Source of the DNA: Aristolochia californica
Lineage: Eukaryota; Streptophyta; Magnoliopsida; Piperales; Aristolochiaceae
Reading direction: 5' to 3'
DNA: 64,000 nt
Assembly (NCBI GenBank): GCA_029961685.1
Contig: JARWKL010000014.1
Span: forward strand, 18,548,452 to 18,612,451
Position 1 is the first letter of the stretch, and every line of letters starts with the position of its first letter. Below, piece by piece: positions 1 through 10,700 of the stretch. Both the position numbers and the translations under genes were made by a program. The notes beneath the pieces were generated by a model. It was not told where the DNA came from. It worked only from the letters and a program-made list of their open reading frames with translations, and did not search any database.

Positions 1-446
1 TCAACCCCTAATAATAAGCTTGGTGGAATTTTATGGGAAAAAGGGTCTTCTAACTGATCCTAACATGCTTTAAAGGTGGTGGACACGCATGCCAGAAACG
101 TGTTGAGGATGCAAGTGACCTAATGATCCAAAAATTTCAAGGAGTGGAAAAAATCAAATTCTCAAGTTGTTGGATGTTTAACAACCCACTTTTTGACTAT
201 CCTTAAAAATCACAGATACTTTTTGGAATTATCTCTCTCTGCTTTTGTGCATTTCCATTTTGGAAGTTCAAATTTTTTTTCAGATCCAAAACTCACTCTC
301 CCATTGTTCTCGTAAACAAAAACGATATGAGGAATAACAAAATAAAAATTTTATGCAAATAAATTTGAAAACTATAATAAATGTAAGTGAACGCACTAAA
401 AATGAACACCAAGGTTTTGTTATCCTTGTTTGGGAAATTCCACTAG
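1..446 (+). repeat. Satellite monomer A (unit 1 copy)
   Basis: Full-length monomer of 447 bp; its first base, a C, lies just outside the window and is seen in later copies, for example at 1762. Marks that distinguish A from its sisters are GGACACGCATGCC where B and D have GGACATGCATGCC, GAGTGGAAAAAATC, TCTCTCTCTGC, and CCCATTGTTCTC where the others have ATTTTTCTC. It contains an inverted repeat GTTGTT/AACAAC (166-171 and 180-185) around an 8-nt loop. I saw no variant copy of A in the window, which makes it the most uniform of the four monomers by eye. Confidence 0.93.
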
Positions 447-598
447 CAATAAGCTTGGTGGAATTTTATGGGAAAAAGGGTCTTCTAACTGATCCTAACA
501 TGCTTTAAAGGTGGTGGACATGCATGCCAGAAACGTGTTGAGGATGCAAGTAACCTAATGATCCAAAAATTTCAAGGAGTAGAAAAACTCAAATTCTC

Positions 599-626
599 AA
601 GTGGTTGGATGTTTAACAACCCACTT
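599..626 (+). other. Dyad symmetry (potential hairpin) in monomer B, conserved in all monomers in related form
   Basis: AAGTGGTTG (599-607) can pair with CAACCCACTT (617-626) across a 9-nt loop, giving 9 base pairs with one bulged C. Monomer C has the same bases. In A and D the left arm reads AAGTTGTTG, so the best inner stem becomes GTTGTT/AACAAC with an 8-nt loop. The two alternatives differ in the left arm only, yet each keeps some stem. Short dyads are common in satellites and may form cruciforms; any function is speculative. Confidence 0.4.
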
Positions 627-637
627 TTTGACTATCC

Positions 638-862
638 TTAGAAATCACAGATACTTTTTGGAATTATCTGTGTCAGCTTTTGTACATTTCCATTTTGGAC
701 GTTCAAAATTTTGTTCAGATCCAAAACTCGCTCTCCCATTTTTCTCGTAAACAAAAAGGATATGAGGCGTAACAAAATAAAAATTTTATGCAAATAAATT
801 TGAAAACTATAATAAATGTAAGTGAACGCACTAAAAATGAACACCACGGTTTTGTTATCCAT
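638..862 (-). other. 74-codon open frame in monomer B; probably a chance ORF, not a gene
   Basis: The frame starts at an ATG read from 862 and stops at a TAA at 638-640. The translation is rich in F, I, L, Y and K, with a hydrophobic stretch around residues 6-39, as expected from AT-rich DNA; I recognise no domain. The start codon depends on TTATCCATG, which A (TTATCCTTG) and D (TTATCCCTG) lack. The frame is intact in 25 copies at 1762-bp spacing because the DNA is amplified. It is broken in unit 11 (Leu47 codon becomes TAG) and in units 18 and 28-36 (Arg45 CGA becomes TGA). Arg45 itself depends on a G found only in type I B monomers, so the frame opened recently. There is no sign of selection for coding. 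Confidence 0.1.
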
Positions 863-881
863 GTTTGGGAAATTCCACTAG

Positions 882-1314
882 TACAACCCCTAATAATAAG
901 CTTGGTGGAATTTTATAGGAAAGGGACTTCTAACTGATCCTAACATGCTTGAAACGTGGTTGACATGCTTGCCAGAAACATGTTGAGGATGCAAGTGACC
1001 TAATGATCCAAAAATTTCTAGGAGTAGAAAAATTCAAATTCTCAAGTGGTTGGATGTTTAACAACCCACTTTTTGACAATCCTTAAAAATCACAGATACT
1101 TTTTGGAATTATCTCACTCATCTTTTGTGCATTTCCATTTTCGATGTTCAAATTTTTTTTCAGATCCAAAACTCACTCTCCTATTTTTCTCGTAAACAAA
1201 AAATATATGACGCATAACAAAATGAAAATTTTATGCAAAAAGATTTGAAATCGATAATAAGCACTAAAAATGAACTCCAAGGTTTTGTTATCCATGTTTG
1301 GGAAATTCCACTAG
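882..1314 (+). repeat. Satellite monomer C (unit 1 copy), with a different internal 12-bp deletion
   Basis: C is 433 bp. It lacks 12 bp near 1260/1261: after ATAATA it goes straight to AGCACTAAAA, where A, B and D carry an ATGTAAGTGAAC stretch. It is also 2 bp shorter in the early purine run (TATAGGAAAGGG against TATGGGAAAAAGGG). Diagnostic bases include GCTTGAAACGTGGTTGACATGCTTGCC, TTTCTAGGAG, TCTCACTCATC, TTTCGATG, AATATATGACGCATAAC and GAACTCC. Substitutions seen in later copies are C-to-A at 43461 and G-to-C at 61109 and 62872. Confidence 0.93.
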
Positions 1315-1761
1315 TACAACCCCTAATAATAATCTTGGTGGAATTTTATAGGAAAGGGGCTTCTAACTGATCCAAACATGTTTTAAATGTGGTGGACATG
1401 CATGCCAGAAATGTGTTTAGGAAGCAAGTGACCTAATGATCCAAAAATTTCAAGGAGTAGAAAAAATCAAATTCTCAAGTTGTTGGATGTTTAACAACCC
1501 ACTTTTTGGCGATCCTTAAAAATCACAGATACTTTTTGGAATTATCACTCTCAGCTTTTCGTGCATTTCCATTTTGGAAGTTCAATTTCTTTTTTGAGAT
1601 TCAAAACCCACTCTCCCATTTTTCTCGTAAACAAAAACGATATGAGGAATAACAAAATAAAATTTTTATGCAAATAAATTTGAAAACTATAATAAATGTA
1701 AGTGAACGCACTAAAAATGAACACCAAGGTTTTGTTATCCCTGTTTGGGAAATTCCACTAG
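1315..1761 (+). repeat. Satellite monomer D (unit 1 copy), HindIII site lost
   Basis: D is 447 bp. The HindIII motif shared by A, B and C is changed to AATCTT. Other diagnostic bases are GATCCAAACATGTTTTAAATGTGG, GTGTTTAGGAAGC, TTTTTGGCGATCC, TTATCACTCTCAGC, TTTTCGTGC, CAATTTCTTTTTTGAGATTC and AACCCACTC. The stretch after AACAAAATA reads AAATTTTTATG in most units, but AAAATTTTATG (matching A and B) in unit 22 and units 28-35. Unit 1 has the majority form. Confidence 0.93.
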
Positions 1762-4700
1762 CTCAACCCCTAATAATAAGCTTGGTGGAATTTTATGGGA
1801 AAAAGGGTCTTCTAACTGATCCTAACATGCTTTAAAGGTGGTGGACACGCATGCCAGAAACGTGTTGAGGATGCAAGTGACCTAATGATCCAAAAATTTC
1901 AAGGAGTGGAAAAAATCAAATTCTCAAGTTGTTGGATGTTTAACAACCCACTTTTTGACTATCCTTAAAAATCACAGATACTTTTTGGAATTATCTCTCT
2001 CTGCTTTTGTGCATTTCCATTTTGGAAGTTCAAATTTTTTTTCAGATCCAAAACTCACTCTCCCATTGTTCTCGTAAACAAAAACGATATGAGGAATAAC
2101 AAAATAAAAATTTTATGCAAATAAATTTGAAAACTATAATAAATGTAAGTGAACGCACTAAAAATGAACACCAAGGTTTTGTTATCCTTGTTTGGGAAAT
2201 TCCACTAGCAATAAGCTTGGTGGAATTTTATGGGAAAAAGGGTCTTCTAACTGATCCTAACATGCTTTAAAGGTGGTGGACATGCATGCCAGAAACGTGT
2301 TGAGGATGCAAGTAACCTAATGATCCAAAAATTTCAAGGAGTAGAAAAACTCAAATTCTCAAGTGGTTGGATGTTTAACAACCCACTTTTTGACTATCCT
2401 TAGAAATCACAGATACTTTTTGGAATTATCTGTGTCAGCTTTTGTACATTTCCATTTTGGACGTTCAAAATTTTGTTCAGATCCAAAACTCGCTCTCCCA
2501 TTTTTCTCGTAAACAAAAAGGATATGAGGCGTAACAAAATAAAAATTTTATGCAAATAAATTTGAAAACTATAATAAATGTAAGTGAACGCACTAAAAAT
2601 GAACACCACGGTTTTGTTATCCATGTTTGGGAAATTCCACTAGTACAACCCCTAATAATAAGCTTGGTGGAATTTTATAGGAAAGGGACTTCTAACTGAT
2701 CCTAACATGCTTGAAACGTGGTTGACATGCTTGCCAGAAACATGTTGAGGATGCAAGTGACCTAATGATCCAAAAATTTCTAGGAGTAGAAAAATTCAAA
2801 TTCTCAAGTGGTTGGATGTTTAACAACCCACTTTTTGACAATCCTTAAAAATCACAGATACTTTTTGGAATTATCTCACTCATCTTTTGTGCATTTCCAT
2901 TTTCGATGTTCAAATTTTTTTTCAGATCCAAAACTCACTCTCCTATTTTTCTCGTAAACAAAAAATATATGACGCATAACAAAATGAAAATTTTATGCAA
3001 AAAGATTTGAAATCGATAATAAGCACTAAAAATGAACTCCAAGGTTTTGTTATCCATGTTTGGGAAATTCCACTAGTACAACCCCTAATAATAATCTTGG
3101 TGGAATTTTATAGGAAAGGGGCTTCTAACTGATCCAAACATGTTTTAAATGTGGTGGACATGCATGCCAGAAATGTGTTTAGGAAGCAAGTGACCTAATG
3201 ATCCAAAAATTTCAAGGAGTAGAAAAAATCAAATTCTCAAGTTGTTGGATGTTTAACAACCCACTTTTTGGCGATCCTTAAAAATCACAGATACTTTTTG
3301 GAATTATCACTCTCAGCTTTTCGTGCATTTCCATTTTGGAAGTTCAATTTCTTTTTTGAGATTCAAAACCCACTCTCCCATTTTTCTCGTAAACAAAAAC
3401 GATATGAGGAATAACAAAATAAAATTTTTATGCAAATAAATTTGAAAACTATAATAAATGTAAGTGAACGCACTAAAAATGAACACCAAGGTTTTGTTAT
3501 CCCTGTTTGGGAAATTCCACTAGCTCAACCCCTAATAATAAGCTTGGTGGAATTTTATGGGAAAAAGGGTCTTCTAACTGATCCTAACATGCTTTAAAGG
3601 TGGTGGACACGCATGCCAGAAACGTGTTGAGGATGCAAGTGACCTAATGATCCAAAAATTTCAAGGAGTGGAAAAAATCAAATTCTCAAGTTGTTGGATG
3701 TTTAACAACCCACTTTTTGACTATCCTTAAAAATCACAGATACTTTTTGGAATTATCTCTCTCTGCTTTTGTGCATTTCCATTTTGGAAGTTCAAATTTT
3801 TTTTCAGATCCAAAACTCACTCTCCCATTGTTCTCGTAAACAAAAACGATATGAGGAATAACAAAATAAAAATTTTATGCAAATAAATTTGAAAACTATA
3901 ATAAATGTAAGTGAACGCACTAAAAATGAACACCAAGGTTTTGTTATCCTTGTTTGGGAAATTCCACTAGCAATAAGCTTGGTGGAATTTTATGGGAAAA
4001 AGGGTCTTCTAACTGATCCTAACATGCTTTAAAGGTGGTGGACATGCATGCCAGAAACGTGTTGAGGATGCAAGTAACCTAATGATCCAAAAATTTCAAG
4101 GAGTAGAAAAACTCAAATTCTCAAGTGGTTGGATGTTTAACAACCCACTTTTTGACTATCCTTAGAAATCACAGATACTTTTTGGAATTATCTGTGTCAG
4201 CTTTTGTACATTTCCATTTTGGACGTTCAAAATTTTGTTCAGATCCAAAACTCGCTCTCCCATTTTTCTCGTAAACAAAAAGGATATGAGGCGTAACAAA
4301 ATAAAAATTTTATGCAAATAAATTTGAAAACTATAATAAATGTAAGTGAACGCACTAAAAATGAACACCACGGTTTTGTTATCCATGTTTGGGAAATTCC
4401 ACTAGTACAACCCCTAATAATAAGCTTGGTGGAATTTTATAGGAAAGGGACTTCTAACTGATCCTAACATGCTTGAAACGTGGTTGACATGCTTGCCAGA
4501 AACATGTTGAGGATGCAAGTGACCTAATGATCCAAAAATTTCTAGGAGTAGAAAAATTCAAATTCTCAAGTGGTTGGATGTTTAACAACCCACTTTTTGA
4601 CAATCCTTAAAAATCACAGATACTTTTTGGAATTATCTCACTCATCTTTTGTGCATTTCCATTTTCGATGTTCAAATTTTTTTTCAGATCCAAAACTCAC

Positions 4701-7700
4701 TCTCCTATTTTTCTCGTAAACAAAAAATATATGACGCATAACAAAATGAAAATTTTATGCAAAAAGATTTGAAATCGATAATAAGCACTAAAAATGAACT
4801 CCAAGGTTTTGTTATCCATGTTTGGGAAATTCCACTAGTACAACCCCTAATAATAATCTTGGTGGAATTTTATAGGAAAGGGGCTTCTAACTGATCCAAA
4901 CATGTTTTAAATGTGGTGGACATGCATGCCAGAAATGTGTTTAGGAAGCAAGTGACCTAATGATCCAAAAATTTCAAGGAGTAGAAAAAATCAAATTCTC
5001 AAGTTGTTGGATGTTTAACAACCCACTTTTTGGCGATCCTTAAAAATCACAGATACTTTTTGGAATTATCACTCTCAGCTTTTCGTGCATTTCCATTTTG
5101 GAAGTTCAATTTCTTTTTTGAGATTCAAAACCCACTCTCCCATTTTTCTCGTAAACAAAAACGATATGAGGAATAACAAAATAAAATTTTTATGCAAATA
5201 AATTTGAAAACTATAATAAATGTAAGTGAACGCACTAAAAATGAACACCAAGGTTTTGTTATCCCTGTTTGGGAAATTCCACTAGCTCAACCCCTAATAA
5301 TAAGCTTGGTGGAATTTTATGGGAAAAAGGGTCTTCTAACTGATCCTAACATGCTTTAAAGGTGGTGGACACGCATGCCAGAAACGTGTTGAGGATGCAA
5401 GTGACCTAATGATCCAAAAATTTCAAGGAGTGGAAAAAATCAAATTCTCAAGTTGTTGGATGTTTAACAACCCACTTTTTGACTATCCTTAAAAATCACA
5501 GATACTTTTTGGAATTATCTCTCTCTGCTTTTGTGCATTTCCATTTTGGAAGTTCAAATTTTTTTTCAGATCCAAAACTCACTCTCCCATTGTTCTCGTA
5601 AACAAAAACGATATGAGGAATAACAAAATAAAAATTTTATGCAAATAAATTTGAAAACTATAATAAATGTAAGTGAACGCACTAAAAATGAACACCAAGG
5701 TTTTGTTATCCTTGTTTGGGAAATTCCACTAGCAATAAGCTTGGTGGAATTTTATGGGAAAAAGGGTCTTCTAACTGATCCTAACATGCTTTAAAGGTGG
5801 TGGACATGCATGCCAGAAACGTGTTGAGGATGCAAGTAACCTAATGATCCAAAAATTTCAAGGAGTAGAAAAACTCAAATTCTCAAGTGGTTGGATGTTT
5901 AACAACCCACTTTTTGACTATCCTTAGAAATCACAGATACTTTTTGGAATTATCTGTGTCAGCTTTTGTACATTTCCATTTTGGACGTTCAAAATTTTGT
6001 TCAGATCCAAAACTCGCTCTCCCATTTTTCTCGTAAACAAAAAGGATATGAGGCGTAACAAAATAAAAATTTTATGCAAATAAATTTGAAAACTATAATA
6101 AATGTAAGTGAACGCACTAAAAATGAACACCACGGTTTTGTTATCCATGTTTGGGAAATTCCACTAGTACAACCCCTAATAATAAGCTTGGTGGAATTTT
6201 ATAGGAAAGGGACTTCTAACTGATCCTAACATGCTTGAAACGTGGTTGACATGCTTGCCAGAAACATGTTGAGGATGCAAGTGACCTAATGATCCAAAAA
6301 TTTCTAGGAGTAGAAAAATTCAAATTCTCAAGTGGTTGGATGTTTAACAACCCACTTTTTGACAATCCTTAAAAATCACAGATACTTTTTGGAATTATCT
6401 CACTCATCTTTTGTGCATTTCCATTTTCGATGTTCAAATTTTTTTTCAGATCCAAAACTCACTCTCCTATTTTTCTCGTAAACAAAAAATATATGACGCA
6501 TAACAAAATGAAAATTTTATGCAAAAAGATTTGAAATCGATAATAAGCACTAAAAATGAACTCCAAGGTTTTGTTATCCATGTTTGGGAAATTCCACTAG
6601 TACAACCCCTAATAATAATCTTGGTGGAATTTTATAGGAAAGGGGCTTCTAACTGATCCAAACATGTTTTAAATGTGGTGGACATGCATGCCAGAAATGT
6701 GTTTAGGAAGCAAGTGACCTAATGATCCAAAAATTTCAAGGAGTAGAAAAAATCAAATTCTCAAGTTGTTGGATGTTTAACAACCCACTTTTTGGCGATC
6801 CTTAAAAATCACAGATACTTTTTGGAATTATCACTCTCAGCTTTTCGTGCATTTCCATTTTGGAAGTTCAATTTCTTTTTTGAGATTCAAAACCCACTCT
6901 CCCATTTTTCTCGTAAACAAAAACGATATGAGGAATAACAAAATAAAATTTTTATGCAAATAAATTTGAAAACTATAATAAATGTAAGTGAACGCACTAA
7001 AAATGAACACCAAGGTTTTGTTATCCCTGTTTGGGAAATTCCACTAGCTCAACCCCTAATAATAAGCTTGGTGGAATTTTATGGGAAAAAGGGTCTTCTA
7101 ACTGATCCTAACATGCTTTAAAGGTGGTGGACACGCATGCCAGAAACGTGTTGAGGATGCAAGTGACCTAATGATCCAAAAATTTCAAGGAGTGGAAAAA
7201 ATCAAATTCTCAAGTTGTTGGATGTTTAACAACCCACTTTTTGACTATCCTTAAAAATCACAGATACTTTTTGGAATTATCTCTCTCTGCTTTTGTGCAT
7301 TTCCATTTTGGAAGTTCAAATTTTTTTTCAGATCCAAAACTCACTCTCCCATTGTTCTCGTAAACAAAAACGATATGAGGAATAACAAAATAAAAATTTT
7401 ATGCAAATAAATTTGAAAACTATAATAAATGTAAGTGAACGCACTAAAAATGAACACCAAGGTTTTGTTATCCTTGTTTGGGAAATTCCACTAGCAATAA
7501 GCTTGGTGGAATTTTATGGGAAAAAGGGTCTTCTAACTGATCCTAACATGCTTTAAAGGTGGTGGACATGCATGCCAGAAACGTGTTGAGGATGCAAGTA
7601 ACCTAATGATCCAAAAATTTCAAGGAGTAGAAAAACTCAAATTCTCAAGTGGTTGGATGTTTAACAACCCACTTTTTGACTATCCTTAGAAATCACAGAT

Positions 7701-10700
7701 ACTTTTTGGAATTATCTGTGTCAGCTTTTGTACATTTCCATTTTGGACGTTCAAAATTTTGTTCAGATCCAAAACTCGCTCTCCCATTTTTCTCGTAAAC
7801 AAAAAGGATATGAGGCGTAACAAAATAAAAATTTTATGCAAATAAATTTGAAAACTATAATAAATGTAAGTGAACGCACTAAAAATGAACACCACGGTTT
7901 TGTTATCCATGTTTGGGAAATTCCACTAGTACAACCCCTAATAATAAGCTTGGTGGAATTTTATAGGAAAGGGACTTCTAACTGATCCTAACATGCTTGA
8001 AACGTGGTTGACATGCTTGCCAGAAACATGTTGAGGATGCAAGTGACCTAATGATCCAAAAATTTCTAGGAGTAGAAAAATTCAAATTCTCAAGTGGTTG
8101 GATGTTTAACAACCCACTTTTTGACAATCCTTAAAAATCACAGATACTTTTTGGAATTATCTCACTCATCTTTTGTGCATTTCCATTTTCGATGTTCAAA
8201 TTTTTTTTCAGATCCAAAACTCACTCTCCTATTTTTCTCGTAAACAAAAAATATATGACGCATAACAAAATGAAAATTTTATGCAAAAAGATTTGAAATC
8301 GATAATAAGCACTAAAAATGAACTCCAAGGTTTTGTTATCCATGTTTGGGAAATTCCACTAGTACAACCCCTAATAATAATCTTGGTGGAATTTTATAGG
8401 AAAGGGGCTTCTAACTGATCCAAACATGTTTTAAATGTGGTGGACATGCATGCCAGAAATGTGTTTAGGAAGCAAGTGACCTAATGATCCAAAAATTTCA
8501 AGGAGTAGAAAAAATCAAATTCTCAAGTTGTTGGATGTTTAACAACCCACTTTTTGGCGATCCTTAAAAATCACAGATACTTTTTGGAATTATCACTCTC
8601 AGCTTTTCGTGCATTTCCATTTTGGAAGTTCAATTTCTTTTTTGAGATTCAAAACCCACTCTCCCATTTTTCTCGTAAACAAAAACGATATGAGGAATAA
8701 CAAAATAAAATTTTTATGCAAATAAATTTGAAAACTATAATAAATGTAAGTGAACGCACTAAAAATGAACACCAAGGTTTTGTTATCCCTGTTTGGGAAA
8801 TTCCACTAGCTCAACCCCTAATAATAAGCTTGGTGGAATTTTATGGGAAAAAGGGTCTTCTAACTGATCCTAACATGCTTTAAAGGTGGTGGACACGCAT
8901 GCCAGAAACGTGTTGAGGATGCAAGTGACCTAATGATCCAAAAATTTCAAGGAGTGGAAAAAATCAAATTCTCAAGTTGTTGGATGTTTAACAACCCACT
9001 TTTTGACTATCCTTAAAAATCACAGATACTTTTTGGAATTATCTCTCTCTGCTTTTGTGCATTTCCATTTTGGAAGTTCAAATTTTTTTTCAGATCCAAA
9101 ACTCACTCTCCCATTGTTCTCGTAAACAAAAACGATATGAGGAATAACAAAATAAAAATTTTATGCAAATAAATTTGAAAACTATAATAAATGTAAGTGA
9201 ACGCACTAAAAATGAACACCAAGGTTTTGTTATCCTTGTTTGGGAAATTCCACTAGCAATAAGCTTGGTGGAATTTTATGGGAAAAAGGGTCTTCTAACT
9301 GATCCTAACATGCTTTAAAGGTGGTGGACATGCATGCCAGAAACGTGTTGAGGATGCAAGTAACCTAATGATCCAAAAATTTCAAGGAGTAGAAAAACTC
9401 AAATTCTCAAGTGGTTGGATGTTTAACAACCCACTTTTTGACTATCCTTAGAAATCACAGATACTTTTTGGAATTATCTGTGTCAGCTTTTGTACATTTC
9501 CATTTTGGACGTTCAAAATTTTGTTCAGATCCAAAACTCGCTCTCCCATTTTTCTCGTAAACAAAAAGGATATGAGGCGTAACAAAATAAAAATTTTATG
9601 CAAATAAATTTGAAAACTATAATAAATGTAAGTGAACGCACTAAAAATGAACACCACGGTTTTGTTATCCATGTTTGGGAAATTCCACTAGTACAACCCC
9701 TAATAATAAGCTTGGTGGAATTTTATAGGAAAGGGACTTCTAACTGATCCTAACATGCTTGAAACGTGGTTGACATGCTTGCCAGAAACATGTTGAGGAT
9801 GCAAGTGACCTAATGATCCAAAAATTTCTAGGAGTAGAAAAATTCAAATTCTCAAGTGGTTGGATGTTTAACAACCCACTTTTTGACAATCCTTAAAAAT
9901 CACAGATACTTTTTGGAATTATCTCACTCATCTTTTGTGCATTTCCATTTTCGATGTTCAAATTTTTTTTCAGATCCAAAACTCACTCTCCTATTTTTCT
10001 CGTAAACAAAAAATATATGACGCATAACAAAATGAAAATTTTATGCAAAAAGATTTGAAATCGATAATAAGCACTAAAAATGAACTCCAAGGTTTTGTTA
10101 TCCATGTTTGGGAAATTCCACTAGTACAACCCCTAATAATAATCTTGGTGGAATTTTATAGGAAAGGGGCTTCTAACTGATCCAAACATGTTTTAAATGT
10201 GGTGGACATGCATGCCAGAAATGTGTTTAGGAAGCAAGTGACCTAATGATCCAAAAATTTCAAGGAGTAGAAAAAATCAAATTCTCAAGTTGTTGGATGT
10301 TTAACAACCCACTTTTTGGCGATCCTTAAAAATCACAGATACTTTTTGGAATTATCACTCTCAGCTTTTCGTGCATTTCCATTTTGGAAGTTCAATTTCT
10401 TTTTTGAGATTCAAAACCCACTCTCCCATTTTTCTCGTAAACAAAAACGATATGAGGAATAACAAAATAAAATTTTTATGCAAATAAATTTGAAAACTAT
10501 AATAAATGTAAGTGAACGCACTAAAAATGAACACCAAGGTTTTGTTATCCCTGTTTGGGAAATTCCACTAGCTCAACCCCTAATAATAAGCTTGGTGGAA
10601 TTTTATGGGAAAAAGGGTCTTCTAACTGATCCTAACATGCTTTAAAGGTGGTGGACACGCATGCCAGAAACGTGTTGAGGATGCAAGTGACCTAATGATC

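Larger units (their letters stand above)
447..881 (+). repeat. Satellite monomer B (unit 1 copy), lacking 12 bp at its start
   Basis: B is 435 bp. Compared with A it lacks 12 bp just after the junction: it starts CAATAAGCTTGG where A starts CTCAACCCCTAATAATAAG. The deletion lies in a TAATAATAA stretch, so slippage or microhomology is plausible. By eye it otherwise differs from A at about 20 positions, including CAAGTAACC, TCTGTGTCAGC, GGACGTTC, TTTTGTTCAG and GAGGCGTAAC. B is the monomer that defines the two HOR haplotypes. Type I has ATTTCAAGG and ACTCGCTC; type II has ATTTTCAAGG and ACTCACTC. It also carries the 74-codon minus-strand open frame. Confidence 0.93.
1..1762 (+). repeat. HOR unit 1, used as the reference type I unit (A-B-C-D)
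   Basis: This is the first complete period in the window. Taking each monomer to end at CCACTAG, the monomer lengths are 447 (A, first base outside the window), 435 (B), 433 (C) and 447 (D), which sum to 1762. HindIII sites (AAGCTT) occur at 16, 451 and 898 in A, B and C; D has AATCTT at the matching place, so no site. SpeI sites (ACTAGT) occur only at the B/C and C/D junctions, because A/B and D/A read ACTAGC. The starting phase is arbitrary, as in any tandem array. Confidence 0.95.

Noticed and set aside
1..1. The window begins one base into a monomer junction
   Set aside because: Window edges are arbitrary. The preceding base is predicted to be the C seen at 1762, and nothing suggests a real array boundary here.
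1..446. Splice acceptor (T-run followed by CAG near 270-282), polyA signals (AATAAA) and TATA-like stretches
   Set aside because: Such short AT-rich matches are expected by chance in this composition, and no exon or transcript structure surrounds them.
1..446. Shorter internal period within the monomer, from repeated GATCC motifs at 56, 125 and 283
   Set aside because: The spacings (69 and 158 bp) do not agree, and the flanking bases are not similar beyond a few positions.
1..1762. CENP-B box
   Set aside because: The nearest candidate, around TTTTCGTGCATTTCC in monomer D, has TTCG but lacks the spaced A and the CGGG core of the known box.
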